DNA of 64,000 bases from contig NZ_CP025546.1 of the NCBI RefSeq assembly GCF_003614435.1, positions 496,001 to 560,000 on the forward strand. The letters are read 5' to 3'. Made by a program: the position numbers and the translations under genes. The notes beneath the pieces were generated by a model. That model searched no databases. It was given only the letters and a program-made list of their open reading frames with translations, and was not told the origin of the DNA. Below, in pieces: positions 28,146 through 36,735 of the stretch (position 1 is its first letter; each line of letters starts with the position of its first letter). This stretch comes from Mycobacterium paragordonae. GTDB taxonomy: Bacteria; Actinomycetota; Actinomycetes; Mycobacteriales; Mycobacteriaceae.

Positions 28146-29341
28146 CTAGCCGGATCGAGCGGCGGCAGCGGTCCCTGCAACGCCGAATCGGCCGGGTCGG
28201 CCCGCTCGTCGGCCGTCGCCCGCAAGTCCGTCGCCCGCAGGTCCGGCACCCGTAGTTCGGGATCGGTGGGCGGGTCGTCGTCGCTGTCCGCGGCGAGTTT
28301 CTCGGTGCGGAACATGAAGAAGAACACCACCCAGCCGATGGCGGCGATGAACAGCCAGCTGATCAGCCGGTAGATCAGCATCGCCGAGATGGCATTGGGC
28401 AGGCCCATGCCGCTGGATACCAGCCCGGGGACCAGCACCGCCTCCACCACCAGCAGCCCACCCGGCATCAGCGGGATCGTCCCGACCGCGCGGGCCGCCG
28501 CATACGCGACCGTCAGTCCGGCGACCGAGGCATGGTCTCCGGCGGCGTAGGCCGCGAACCCCAGGCACGCCACGTCGGCGACCCAGTTGAACAGCGACCA
28601 GCTGAACGCCACACCCAGGTCGCGCCGGCTCAGGCTGACCGACTCCAGCTGCATCAGGATTTCGCGCCACTTCTCCAGACCCGTGTCGGCGGGTTTGCCA
28701 CGAATGGAATTGACCCACGACAGAACCTTGCTGCCGATTCCTTCGATCAGCTCCGGGCGGGACGCCACCGCCTGCGCCAGCAGCAGCAGCGCGATGAAAC
28801 CACCGAGCGTGAACAGCAACGAGAACGGGTTGTTCCGAGCGCCCAGAAAGAACGCGCCGCCCAGCCCGAGCACGGCCAGCCCGACCGCCTGCAACGCGCC
28901 CGACATGACCAGCTGCCAGGACGCCACCACCGTCGAGGCGCCCCAGATGCGCTGCTGCCGCAGCAGGAACGTCGCCGAAATCACCGGGCCCCCGGGCAGC
29001 GTGGTGCTCAGCGAATTGGCCGCGTAGAAGGCCGCTTCCGAGCGCAACTGCTTGACGTGCACGCCGGCGGAACGCAGCAGCGTGCGCTGAATCTGGGCGA
29101 AGCTGTGCATCGACGCCGCGGCAGCCGCCATCGCGGCGACCAGCCACCACCAGTTGGCTTCGAACAGACTCGTCCACGCTTTGGCGAGCTGATCGCGCAC
29201 CAGAATGACCTCGACGCCGAGCACGATCGCGACGACGGACAACACCACCCACCGCAGCCACCAGTGCTTGCCGCGCGCCGCCTTCTCACCCCGGGCGAGG
29301 CGAATGCCCGCAAACTTGCGGGTGGCGGCGTCAGACGACAT
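28142..29341 (-). CDS. LPG-synthase-type membrane protein (Rv0204c homologue)
   Basis: A 399-residue membrane protein of the UPF0104 / lysylphosphatidylglycerol synthase transmembrane family, with about seven to eight helices and the motif SLSTTLPGGPV. It lacks the cytosolic aminoacyl-transferase domain, so it is more likely a flippase-like or lipid-handling protein than a synthase. The C-terminus is acidic and carries short repeats (DLRATDLRAT). The ATG at 29341 fits the M. tuberculosis start. Confidence 0.8.
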   Translation of the reverse strand: MSSDAATRKFAGIRLARGEKAARGKHWWLRWVVLSVVAIVLGVEVILVRDQLAKAWTSLFEANWWWLVAAMAAAAASMHSFAQIQRTLLRSAGVHVKQLRSEAAFYAANSLSTTLPGGPVISATFLLRQQRIWGASTVVASWQLVMSGALQAVGLAVLGLGGAFFLGARNNPFSLLFTLGGFIALLLLAQAVASRPELIEGIGSKVLSWVNSIRGKPADTGLEKWREILMQLESVSLSRRDLGVAFSWSLFNWVADVACLGFAAYAAGDHASVAGLTVAYAAARAVGTIPLMPGGLLVVEAVLVPGLVSSGMGLPNAISAMLIYRLISWLFIAAIGWVVFFFMFRTEKLAADSDDDPPTDPELRVPDLRATDLRATADERADPADSALQGPLPPLDPAS

Positions 29342-29467
29342 CGCATTAGGGTAGCCGGGCCAGTGTCTGGCGCATCGTTGCACGTCGCTGACGTGTCGGC
29401 CTTGTTCTGAGGTCGTAACCGGATCGTGGCGGCCGGATTTGCGGGGGATCCCGGTTAGGCTGACTTG

Positions 29468-30631
29468 ATGCCGGCAAATTCGGACGACGAAGCGGTAAGC
29501 CCCCTGGTTCGCAAGGCCGCCGCGTGGTCCTGGCGACTGCTGGTGATCGTGGCCGCTGCCGTGGCGTTGCTGTGGGTGGTCGACAAGCTCGAAGTCATCG
29601 TGGTGCCGGTGTTGCTGGCGCTGATGCTCAGCGCTTTGCTGGTGCCGGCGGTCGACTGGTTGGACGAGCATGGCCTGCCGCGCGGAGCCGCGGTGACGGT
29701 GGTGTTGCTGAGCGGGTTCGCGGTGTTGGGCGGCATCCTGGCGTTCGTCGTCAGCCAGTTCATCGTCGGGGTGCCCGACCTGGTCAAGCAGGTGGAGCAC
29801 AGCATCGACAGCAGCCGGAGGTGGTTGATCGAGGGGCCGGCGCACCTGCGCCGCGAGCAGATCGACAACGCGGGCAACGCGGCGATCGAAGCCCTGCGCA
29901 ACAACCAGGCGAAGCTGACCAGCGGCGCACTGTCCACCGCCGCCACGATCACCGAGCTGGTCACGGCGGCCGTCCTGGTGCTCTTCACCCTGATCTTCTT
30001 CTTGTACGGCGGGCGCAACATCTGGCAGTACGTGCAGAAGATCTTCCCGGCCCACGTCCGCGACCGAGTGCATGCGGCCGGCCACGCCGGGTACGGCGCC
30101 CTGACCGGATACATCCGGGCCACCTTCCTGGTCGCGCTGACCGACGCGGCCGGAGTGGGCGCCGGGTTGGCGATCATGGGGGTGCCGTTGGCGCTGCCGC
30201 TCGCCTCCATCGTCTTCCTTGGCGCCTTCGTGCCGCTGATCGGTGCCCTGGTATCAGGTTTGCTGGCCGTGGTGGTGGCTCTGCTGGCCAAGGGGATGCT
30301 CTACGCGCTGCTGACGCTCGGTCTGCTGATCGTGGTGAATCAGCTCGAGGCGCACATATTGCAGCCGCTGGTGATGGGCCGTGCGGTGTCGATCCACCCG
30401 CTGGCGGTGGTGCTGGCGATCTCGACCGGCGGCGTGCTGGCCGGCATCGTCGGAGCTTTGCTGTCCGTTCCGACGGTGGCATTCCTGAACAACGCGATGC
30501 AGGTTCTGCTGGCCCGCGATCCGGAGGCCGAGGCGGAAGAGCAGGCCAATGACGAAGAGGTGTCCGCGATTCTGCAGGCGAAACCGGATAGACCGGACAA
30601 ACCGGAAAGACCGGATAAACCGGACGACTAA
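29468..30631 (+). CDS. AI-2E-family (PerM-type) transporter (Rv0205 homologue)
   Basis: A 387-residue protein with about eight membrane helices and the family core [14 protein letters not shown] and GNQLEAH-like segment ([16 protein letters not shown]). Family members export autoinducers or act as ion antiporters; the substrate here is unknown. A C-terminal tail of P-D-[RK]-P repeats is charged and probably disordered. It shares a CTAA stop with the convergent lectin gene. Confidence 0.85.
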   Translation: MPANSDDEAVSPLVRKAAAWSWRLLVIVAAAVALLWVVDKLEVIVVPVLLALMLSALLVPAVDWLDEHGLPRGAAVTVVLLSGFAVLGGILAFVVSQFIVGVPDLVKQVEHSIDSSRRWLIEGPAHLRREQIDNAGNAAIEALRNNQAKLTSGALSTAATITELVTAAVLVLFTLIFFLYGGRNIWQYVQKIFPAHVRDRVHAAGHAGYGALTGYIRATFLVALTDAAGVGAGLAIMGVPLALPLASIVFLGAFVPLIGALVSGLLAVVVALLAKGMLYALLTLGLLIVVNQLEAHILQPLVMGRAVSIHPLAVVLAISTGGVLAGIVGALLSVPTVAFLNNAMQVLLARDPEAEAEEQANDEEVSAILQAKPDRPDKPERPDKPDD

Positions 30632-31101
30632 GCCACCAGATCCCAGCCCTGGTCGACGTCGCCGCCGCAGAACCGGGTGGACACCCACGTCCCGGGGTTG
30701 GGACCGCCGAGCACGGTGAGGCACCCGTCCAGGCTGATCATGATGTGGCCGTTGGGCTGCGGGCTCCAGTGCTGGTTGTACCAGTTCAGGCAGGGTCCCA
30801 GGTGTGCTGTCCAGCGGTCCTCGTTGGGCGACGTCAGGCAGTTGCCCGCAAACGCGACGCTCTCCAGCTGCTCGCCGTTCTGATTCCAGCGCTGGGAGTC
30901 CGACCCGTTGCAGGGATTGACCACCACCGCGGTCAACCAGCTGCCGTCCGGCGCGTCCAGGCAGACGTCGCCCATGCGGCTTTTCACCTGTACCGGGCCG
31001 TCGGCGTGGGCCGGCGCGGCGCTGAGTCCGGCGATGCCCGACACTGCGGCGGCTGCGGCAACTGCAACGAAGGCACCGCCGATCGATCGAAAGTTGCGCA
31101 T
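30628..31101 (-). CDS. Secreted ricin-type beta-trefoil lectin-like protein
   Basis: A 157-residue exported protein: signal peptide 1-34 (AHA before D), then one complete beta-trefoil. Three QxW repeats are at Gln70-Trp72, Gln110-Trp112 and Gln151-Trp153. Three Cys pairs (47/64, 88/104, 127/145) sit at equal spacing as in ricin B-type domains, which bind sugars. There is no attached enzyme domain. It lies 168 bases downstream of mmpL3 on the same strand. M. tuberculosis has no gene here, so this is a lineage-specific insertion. The ligand may be a cell-wall or host glycan; that is inference. Confidence 0.8.
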   Translation of the reverse strand: MRNFRSIGGAFVAVAAAAAVSGIAGLSAAPAHADGPVQVKSRMGDVCLDAPDGSWLTAVVVNPCNGSDSQRWNQNGEQLESVAFAGNCLTSPNEDRWTAHLGPCLNWYNQHWSPQPNGHIMISLDGCLTVLGGPNPGTWVSTRFCGGDVDQGWDLVA

Positions 31102-31269
31102 AGCCAACGATTCTCAACTACGCGGCGGCGAATGCGCGCGCCTAGGTGCGGCAATTGCGGCGTGTCGTCATACCCACCGCGCACGGCTCTGGTGGCGAGG
31201 GCGCGCAAATGTACGCCGGACGCGGCGTGTTGTTGGCAACATGCGGGCGCTCGCCGCGAGGGACGCTCC

Positions 31270-34083
31270 CTAGAGCCGACCCTCGCGACGCAGCAGGTCC
31301 TGCGCCGACAGGCCACCGCCGCCGGTGCGCCGCCGGCGCGACGTGTCGCCGTTGCTGTCCTCCTGGATACCGCGGGCGTTGCGCTTTTCGGTGGCCGTGT
31401 CGGAGTCGTCGCCGTCGGGGCGCTGGACCGGCAGGGCGGCGGTCTTGTCGGCCGCCTCGGGTTCCGGGGTGGGCTCCGGCCGGCTGCCCGCCACCGGCAT
31501 CTTGTTGGTCTCGCCGGCAGAGGGCGGGGTGACGTTCTTGGGAGCCGGGCCACGACCGGCCGGACGCGGTGCCGGGCCGTTGCGGGTGGCCCCGGGCGCC
31601 GACAGGCGCGCCGTGGGCGGCTCGGCGGCGGGAGTGGCCCGCACCGGAACCTGCGGCGACGGCGCCGCGGGCGCGGGTGTCAGCTCGGGCTGGGCCGCCC
31701 GGGTCAACGCGGCCGGGTGTGTCGGGTCGTGCGGCTTGCGCGACGCCCCGGCGGCGACCAGTCCGGCCGTCACCGGCGGCCGTGTCTTGGTGGCGGGCCG
31801 CTTGCGCTCGTCGGGCAGCTGGATCTCGCCCAGGCCGATCCGGTTCTGCAGGCGTCTCATCCAGCGAGGTGCCCACCAGCAGTCGTCACCGAGCAGCTTC
31901 ATCACCGACGGCACCAGGAACATCCGGACCACGGTCGCGTCCAGCAGCAAGGCTGCCATCAGGCCGAACGCCAGATACTTCATCATCACCAGATCGGAGA
32001 ACACGAACGAGCCCGCAACCACGGCGAGGACCAGCGCGGCCGCGGTGATCAGGCGACCGGTGGTGGCCGTACCGATCCGGATCGACTCCTGGGTGGACAT
32101 GCCGTTTTCGCGGGCCTCGACCATTCGCGAGACCAGGAAGACTTCATAGTCGGTGGCCAGGCCGTAACCGACCGCGACCACCAACGCGATGATCACCACC
32201 ATCAGTGGCGTGGGCGTGAAATTCAGCAGCCCGGCGCCATGGCCTTCGATGAATATCCACGTCAGGATGCCCATGGTGGACCCGAGCGTCAGCACGCTCA
32301 TCACCGCCGCCTTGATCGGCAGCACCACCGATCCGAATGCCAGGAACATCAGCACCATGGTCGTGCTGATCAGCACCAACACCATCAGCGGTGCCTTGTC
32401 CACCAGGCTGTGAATCGAGTCCTGTTCCAGGGCGGGCGTACCGCCCACGAGTATCTCGATGCCCTTGGGTGGCGTGATCGCGCGTAACTCTTCGAGCTTC
32501 TTGGACGAGTCAGCGGGGTTGAGCAGTCCGTTCTGTATCACCCGGACGGACGGGTCCTTGGAGCCGCCCGGCGCCTGCGGGCGTTCCTGCCACATGTTCG
32601 ACGGGTCGTTGTCCTGCTCGATGAACCCGCTGATCTGCATCGCTTTGCTGCGGACGTCGGCAACCTGCTGGTCGGTGACCGGCTGATGGTTGGTCGACTC
32701 GATCACCAGCGTCAGCGGATTGGTCCGGTAGCCGGGGAAGAGCTTGTCGAAGTGTTCCTGCGACTGGCGCGCCGCGTTGTTCGGCGGCAGGTACTTCTCG
32801 CTCATGCCGCCCAGCGACATGTTGCCCAGCGGGATGATCAGCAGAATCATGCCGATGACGATGGGGATCGCGAACGCCAGCGGGCGCTTCATGACGAAGT
32901 TCGTCAGCTTGCCCCAGAAGCCGGCCTCGACCTCTTCGCGGGTCTTGGTCTTCTGCAGGCGGTCGGCGAGCCAGTTCAGGTAGGCCCGGGAGACCTTCCA
33001 GTTCCGCAGGAAGGGAACCCGGAACGCGGTGCGCACCCCGAGGGCGTCGACGTGCTTGCCGAGAACGCCCAGGCAGGCAGGCAGCAAGGTGATGGACAGG
33101 ATCGCGGCCAGCGAGACCGCGGTGATCAGGGCGTAGGTCAGCGACTTCACGAACCCTTGTGGCAGCAACAGCAGGCTGGCACCCGAAGCGGCGATCAGCA
33201 CGGCCGAGAACACCACCGTCCGGCCTGCCGTCATCACCGTGCGTCGGACCGCGGCCTCGGTGTCGTAGCCTTCGGCGATCTCTTCCCGGAAGCGGCTCAC
33301 CACGAACAACCCGTAGTCCACCGCGATGCCGAGACCGATCAGCGAGACCACCGGTTGGGCGAAGAAGTGCACAGGCCCGAACATCGCGATCAACCGCAGG
33401 ATGCCCAGCGAACCGGCGATGCTCAGCCCGCCGACCATGACGGGAAGGCAGGCCGCGACGGCGCCGCCGAAGACCAGGAACAGGACGACCGCCACCAGCG
33501 GCAGCGCCAGCACCTCCATGCGGCGCTGGTCGGTAGCGATGGTGCCGGTCAGCGCGCTGGCGACCGGTTGCAGGCCGGCCAGCTGGACGGTGCCGCCGTC
33601 GAGCTTCTGCAGTGCCGGCTCAATGGTCTTGTAGTTGGTCAGGATGGTGTCGTCGTCGTCGCCCTTGAGCGGGATCGAGACGAACGTGTACTTCTTGTCG
33701 TCGGTGGCCATGCCCTTGATGACCGGGCTGGTGCTGTCGGGGGCCCGCAGATATCCGGCCCAGCCGAACACCTCTTTCGGGTGGTCGGCGACGAACTTGT
33801 TGAGTTCGTCGCTGATCTTCTTGGACCACGCCGGGTCGGTGACGGTCTTGCCGTCGGGCGCTTTGAAGATGGCCACGACGTGACCGGTGCGGTCGCGGCC
33901 GTACACCTGGTCGCCCAGCACCGATGCTTTGACCGACTGGCTGCCGTCGTCGTAGAAACCGCTCTGCGTCACGTGCTTGCCCAGGCTGAGCCCGAAAATG
34001 CCACCGCCCAGGCACAGAGCCACCGTGACCCCGATTACGATGTACCGGATCCGGTACACAGTTCGACCCCACCAGGCGAACAC
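31270..34083 (-). CDS. mmpL3: Trehalose monomycolate flippase MmpL3
   Basis: A 937-residue essential RND transporter that moves trehalose monomycolate across the inner membrane for mycolic-acid layer assembly. It has twelve helices, two porter domains and a long disordered Pro-rich C-terminus (from ~residue 755). Proton-relay pairs are Asp256-Tyr257 and Asp645-Tyr646, the same numbers as in M. smegmatis. The GTG start at 34083 follows AAGGAG. It lies downstream of the NYN gene with a 58-base gap containing a palindrome. Confidence 0.96.
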   Translation of the reverse strand: MFAWWGRTVYRIRYIVIGVTVALCLGGGIFGLSLGKHVTQSGFYDDGSQSVKASVLGDQVYGRDRTGHVVAIFKAPDGKTVTDPAWSKKISDELNKFVADHPKEVFGWAGYLRAPDSTSPVIKGMATDDKKYTFVSIPLKGDDDDTILTNYKTIEPALQKLDGGTVQLAGLQPVASALTGTIATDQRRMEVLALPLVAVVLFLVFGGAVAACLPVMVGGLSIAGSLGILRLIAMFGPVHFFAQPVVSLIGLGIAVDYGLFVVSRFREEIAEGYDTEAAVRRTVMTAGRTVVFSAVLIAASGASLLLLPQGFVKSLTYALITAVSLAAILSITLLPACLGVLGKHVDALGVRTAFRVPFLRNWKVSRAYLNWLADRLQKTKTREEVEAGFWGKLTNFVMKRPLAFAIPIVIGMILLIIPLGNMSLGGMSEKYLPPNNAARQSQEHFDKLFPGYRTNPLTLVIESTNHQPVTDQQVADVRSKAMQISGFIEQDNDPSNMWQERPQAPGGSKDPSVRVIQNGLLNPADSSKKLEELRAITPPKGIEILVGGTPALEQDSIHSLVDKAPLMVLVLISTTMVLMFLAFGSVVLPIKAAVMSVLTLGSTMGILTWIFIEGHGAGLLNFTPTPLMVVIIALVVAVGYGLATDYEVFLVSRMVEARENGMSTQESIRIGTATTGRLITAAALVLAVVAGSFVFSDLVMMKYLAFGLMAALLLDATVVRMFLVPSVMKLLGDDCWWAPRWMRRLQNRIGLGEIQLPDERKRPATKTRPPVTAGLVAAGASRKPHDPTHPAALTRAAQPELTPAPAAPSPQVPVRATPAAEPPTARLSAPGATRNGPAPRPAGRGPAPKNVTPPSAGETNKMPVAGSRPEPTPEPEAADKTAALPVQRPDGDDSDTATEKRNARGIQEDSNGDTSRRRRTGGGGLSAQDLLRREGRL

Positions 34084-34098
34084 GTAAGCTCCTTACTG

Positions 34099-34111
34099 GA
34101 TCTTCAAGATC
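34099..34111. promoter_or_regulatory. Palindrome in the mmpL3 leader
   Basis: GATCTTCAAGATC, a perfect 13-base palindrome in the AT-rich gap just upstream of the mmpL3 ribosome-binding site. Its position suits an operator at the mmpL3 promoter. No protein can be assigned. Confidence 0.4.
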
Positions 34112-34141
34112 TTTAAAGACCCGCGTATAGATGTTTGGTTG

Positions 34142-34924
34142 TCACACACGCGAGGTCAACAGCGACGACAGCGGCCGGAACGGCTGCAGCCAAGCCCCCT
34201 GCTCAGGTAGCGAATCGAGGCCGATTCGCGGCAGTGGCTCCCGGAAAACGCCTGCAATGTCCTCCAGGTCGACGAACTCCAAGGTATCCGACGCTAGCGC
34301 CCAACTGGCGTGTTCACGAAATCCGAGGACCTGTACCGGGGTCCCGGCGCGGGCCACCGCTTCCAGCGGTAACCGGAACGCCTGACCGTCGGCCGAAGCC
34401 ACCACCAGGCCCGCGAGGCCTTCATTGAAGCGCTGGTCGATGTGTTCGAGCATGTCGCGGTCGACGTCGCTGTCCTCGTCGATCTTCGGTTTGGCGAAGA
34501 CGGCGAATCCGACGTTGCGCAGCGCGTCCACCCACGGCCGCACCACCTCGGCGCTGCCCGGTGCGATGTTGGTGAACACCGTTGCCTCGGGCTCGACCCG
34601 GACGTCTTCAGCCGCGCCGGTACCGGCCGCGACCTCCGCGGTCCGCGCCAGCAGCCAGCGACCCAGGGCGTCGAACCTCGGGCGTTCCACCCCCGTCGGG
34701 CGGCGACCCAGGATCGAGCCCAGGCCCATATCGAGGTTCGGGGCGTCCCAGACCAGCAGGACCCGCTTGACGGGTTTGGCCAGGCCGGCCAGTCCGTCCT
34801 TAGTTACACCGGGGGTCACTTTCGGGGCCAGGTCCGGCGTCAGCATGGGTGCCAGCGAGTCGGAGGTTTGGGACGCTTCGGAGACCGCCCCCGCTTCCGG
34901 GGCCACTTCTTCAGTAATGCTCAT
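34142..34924 (-). CDS. NYN/PIN-like domain protein (Rv0207c homologue)
   Basis: A 260-residue cytosolic protein. After a low-complexity N-terminus, VLLVWDAPNLDMGLG (from ~residue 46) opens a NYN domain, a PIN-like nuclease fold with Asp-rich metal site; DSDVDRDM and VVASADGQ supply further acidic positions. Such proteins cut RNA or act in RNA turnover. It lies four bases after trmB and just before mmpL3, so all three may be one transcript. Confidence 0.75.
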   Translation of the reverse strand: MSITEEVAPEAGAVSEASQTSDSLAPMLTPDLAPKVTPGVTKDGLAGLAKPVKRVLLVWDAPNLDMGLGSILGRRPTGVERPRFDALGRWLLARTAEVAAGTGAAEDVRVEPEATVFTNIAPGSAEVVRPWVDALRNVGFAVFAKPKIDEDSDVDRDMLEHIDQRFNEGLAGLVVASADGQAFRLPLEAVARAGTPVQVLGFREHASWALASDTLEFVDLEDIAGVFREPLPRIGLDSLPEQGAWLQPFRPLSSLLTSRV

Positions 34925-34928
34925 GTGC

Positions 34929-35690
34929 TCAGATCCGCTTCCATACGAACTCGCAGACGTGGCTGCCCGCTTCTTGAGCCTTCGTCTCGTACTTGGTGGT
35001 GGGACGACTGATGGAGATCGGTAGTGATTCGGAGTCGGGGTCGGCACGGACGAGCCGGGGCTCGGCATCCCCGACCGCACCGATGTGCTCTGCGTAGCCG
35101 GGGTGGTCGGTTGCGGCATGCAGCACACCCCCGGGGAGTAGCCGATCGGCGATGAGGGAAACCGTGCCGGTCTGCAGCAGCCGGCGCTTGTGGTGGCGTG
35201 CCTTCGGCCACGGGTCGGGAAAGAAGACCCGGACGCCGGTCAGCGACTGCGGAGCGATCAGGTCTTTGAGCACGTCGACACCATTGCCGCGGATCAGCCG
35301 GATGTTGCCGACCTGCTCGGCGTCGATGGCGCAGAGCAATTGCGCCAGACCCCGGCGATAGATCTCCACCGCGATCACATCGATGTCCGGCTCGGCCTGC
35401 GCCATGGCCAAGGTTGACGTTCCGCTGCCGCAACCGATCTCCAGGACGAGCGGCGCGCTGCGGCCGAACCAGGCCTGAGTGTCCAGGGGGGTGTCCAGCG
35501 GGGTGTCCAGGGTCTCGCCGGTGTCGGCCTGACGGCCGAGTTGCGGCCACAGCCGCTCCCAGGTCTGGCGCTGGGCGTCGGACAGGGCCGAACGCCGCGA
35601 CCGAAAACTCGAGGCAGGCAGGTAGCCCCAGGGCGCGTCGGGCCGTAACCCAACCCCGGGTTGCGCATGCATCCGTCCATGGTGGCGCAT
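34929..35690 (-). CDS. trmB: tRNA (guanine-N7-)-methyltransferase
   Basis: A 253-residue SAM-dependent enzyme methylating G46 of tRNA. LVLEIGCGSGTSTLAMA is SAM motif I; VFFPDPWPKARHHKRRL is the diagnostic TrmB motif. The ATG at 35690 (RHHGRMHAQPG) matches M. tuberculosis Rv0208c. A TTG at 35732 has a better GAAGG ribosome site and would add fourteen residues, so the start is not certain. First gene of the trmB/NYN/mmpL3 run; divergent from the GTPase-like pair. Confidence 0.9.
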   Translation of the reverse strand: MRHHGRMHAQPGVGLRPDAPWGYLPASSFRSRRSALSDAQRQTWERLWPQLGRQADTGETLDTPLDTPLDTQAWFGRSAPLVLEIGCGSGTSTLAMAQAEPDIDVIAVEIYRRGLAQLLCAIDAEQVGNIRLIRGNGVDVLKDLIAPQSLTGVRVFFPDPWPKARHHKRRLLQTGTVSLIADRLLPGGVLHAATDHPGYAEHIGAVGDAEPRLVRADPDSESLPISISRPTTKYETKAQEAGSHVCEFVWKRI

Positions 35691-35799
35691 GAAGGCCGGG
35701 TGTAGCCGCCTCTGGTCCAGATTGATACCCAACAGTTGCCTTCAGCTGGTATCGGGCGACACCTGGCTCGCGCGCGGGCAAGGGAGATGCCACCATTCG

Positions 35800-36735
35800 G
35801 TGCGGAGCACATCGAGGGGACGGGGGCAGCAGATTTTCGTCGACGAGCTCACGCGGTTCGCCCGGGGGGCCGCTGACCAGCGTGTTGTCGCGATAGCCGA
35901 ACGGGTCGCCGCGCCGCTGCGGGTGACGGTCCGCGGGCGACGTGGGGTGGGGCGCGGCACGGTCGCGCGCGCCCTGAGCCGGTGGTTCACGGTGGTGGAA
36001 AGCGGCGCGGACCTCGAAATCCAGGTCATCGCCGAGGCCGTCAAACCGGAGGACTCGGTCCCGGGTTCGGTGCTGGCGGTGCTGAACAAGGCCGACCTCA
36101 CCGGCTTCGGCGGTGACGGCCCGATGGCGGCGGCGTGCGCGCGCTGTCCCGAGTTCGCCGCGATCCTCGGAGTGCCGGTGTTGCCGATGAGCGGGTTGCT
36201 GGCCCTGGCCGCGTTGGAGGATCCCGGTGCGACGTGCTGGGCGGCGTTGCGGGCGCTGGCCGCTGAGTCCGCATCGGATGTGGTGCCGCGGGAGCTGCTG
36301 GCGGGTGTGGATCTGTTCGGCATCGCACTTGCGGTAGCCGCGTTGCGCCAGGGGAACGGGCCCGCCCGGGTGCGGGCGCTGTGGCGGCGGGTGAGTGGCG
36401 TCGATGAGGTGGTCGGCCGGCTGAACGCCGCCGGAGCGGAGGCGCGATACCGCCGGGTGATCGACGCCGTCACCGAACTGGAAGCCCTGGCCGTCGCGGA
36501 CCCGGCCGTCAACGCTTTCCTCGGCGCCGACGACACCGTGATCGCCCGGATGGCCGACGCCCTGGACGCCGCGCGGGCGCGCGGGCTGGACGCCGGCCCG
36601 GGGGAGCCGCTGCAGCGGGCGGCGCACTGGCAGCGCTACAGCCGTTCGGCGCGCAGCGGCCTGCACCGCACCTGCGGCGCGGACATCGCCCGGGGTGCGC
36701 TGCGCCTGTGGGCCGCCGGTCAGGGGCCCCGGTGA
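35800..36735 (+). CDS. Degenerate GTPase-like protein (Rv0209 homologue)
   Basis: About 311 residues. VRGRRGVGRGTVARAL looks like a P-loop in which the key Lys is Arg, and VLNKADLTGF is a good G4 (NKxD) motif, so a GTPase fold is likely although the phosphate loop is altered. The remainder is helical. The GTG at 35800 is tentative; the frame is open upstream to 35689. Its stop overlaps the start of the next gene (GTGA). With that gene it resembles a two-protein dynamin-like arrangement, which is inference. Confidence 0.65.
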   Translation: MRSTSRGRGQQIFVDELTRFARGAADQRVVAIAERVAAPLRVTVRGRRGVGRGTVARALSRWFTVVESGADLEIQVIAEAVKPEDSVPGSVLAVLNKADLTGFGGDGPMAAACARCPEFAAILGVPVLPMSGLLALAALEDPGATCWAALRALAAESASDVVPRELLAGVDLFGIALAVAALRQGNGPARVRALWRRVSGVDEVVGRLNAAGAEARYRRVIDAVTELEALAVADPAVNAFLGADDTVIARMADALDAARARGLDAGPGEPLQRAAHWQRYSRSARSGLHRTCGADIARGALRLWAAGQGPR

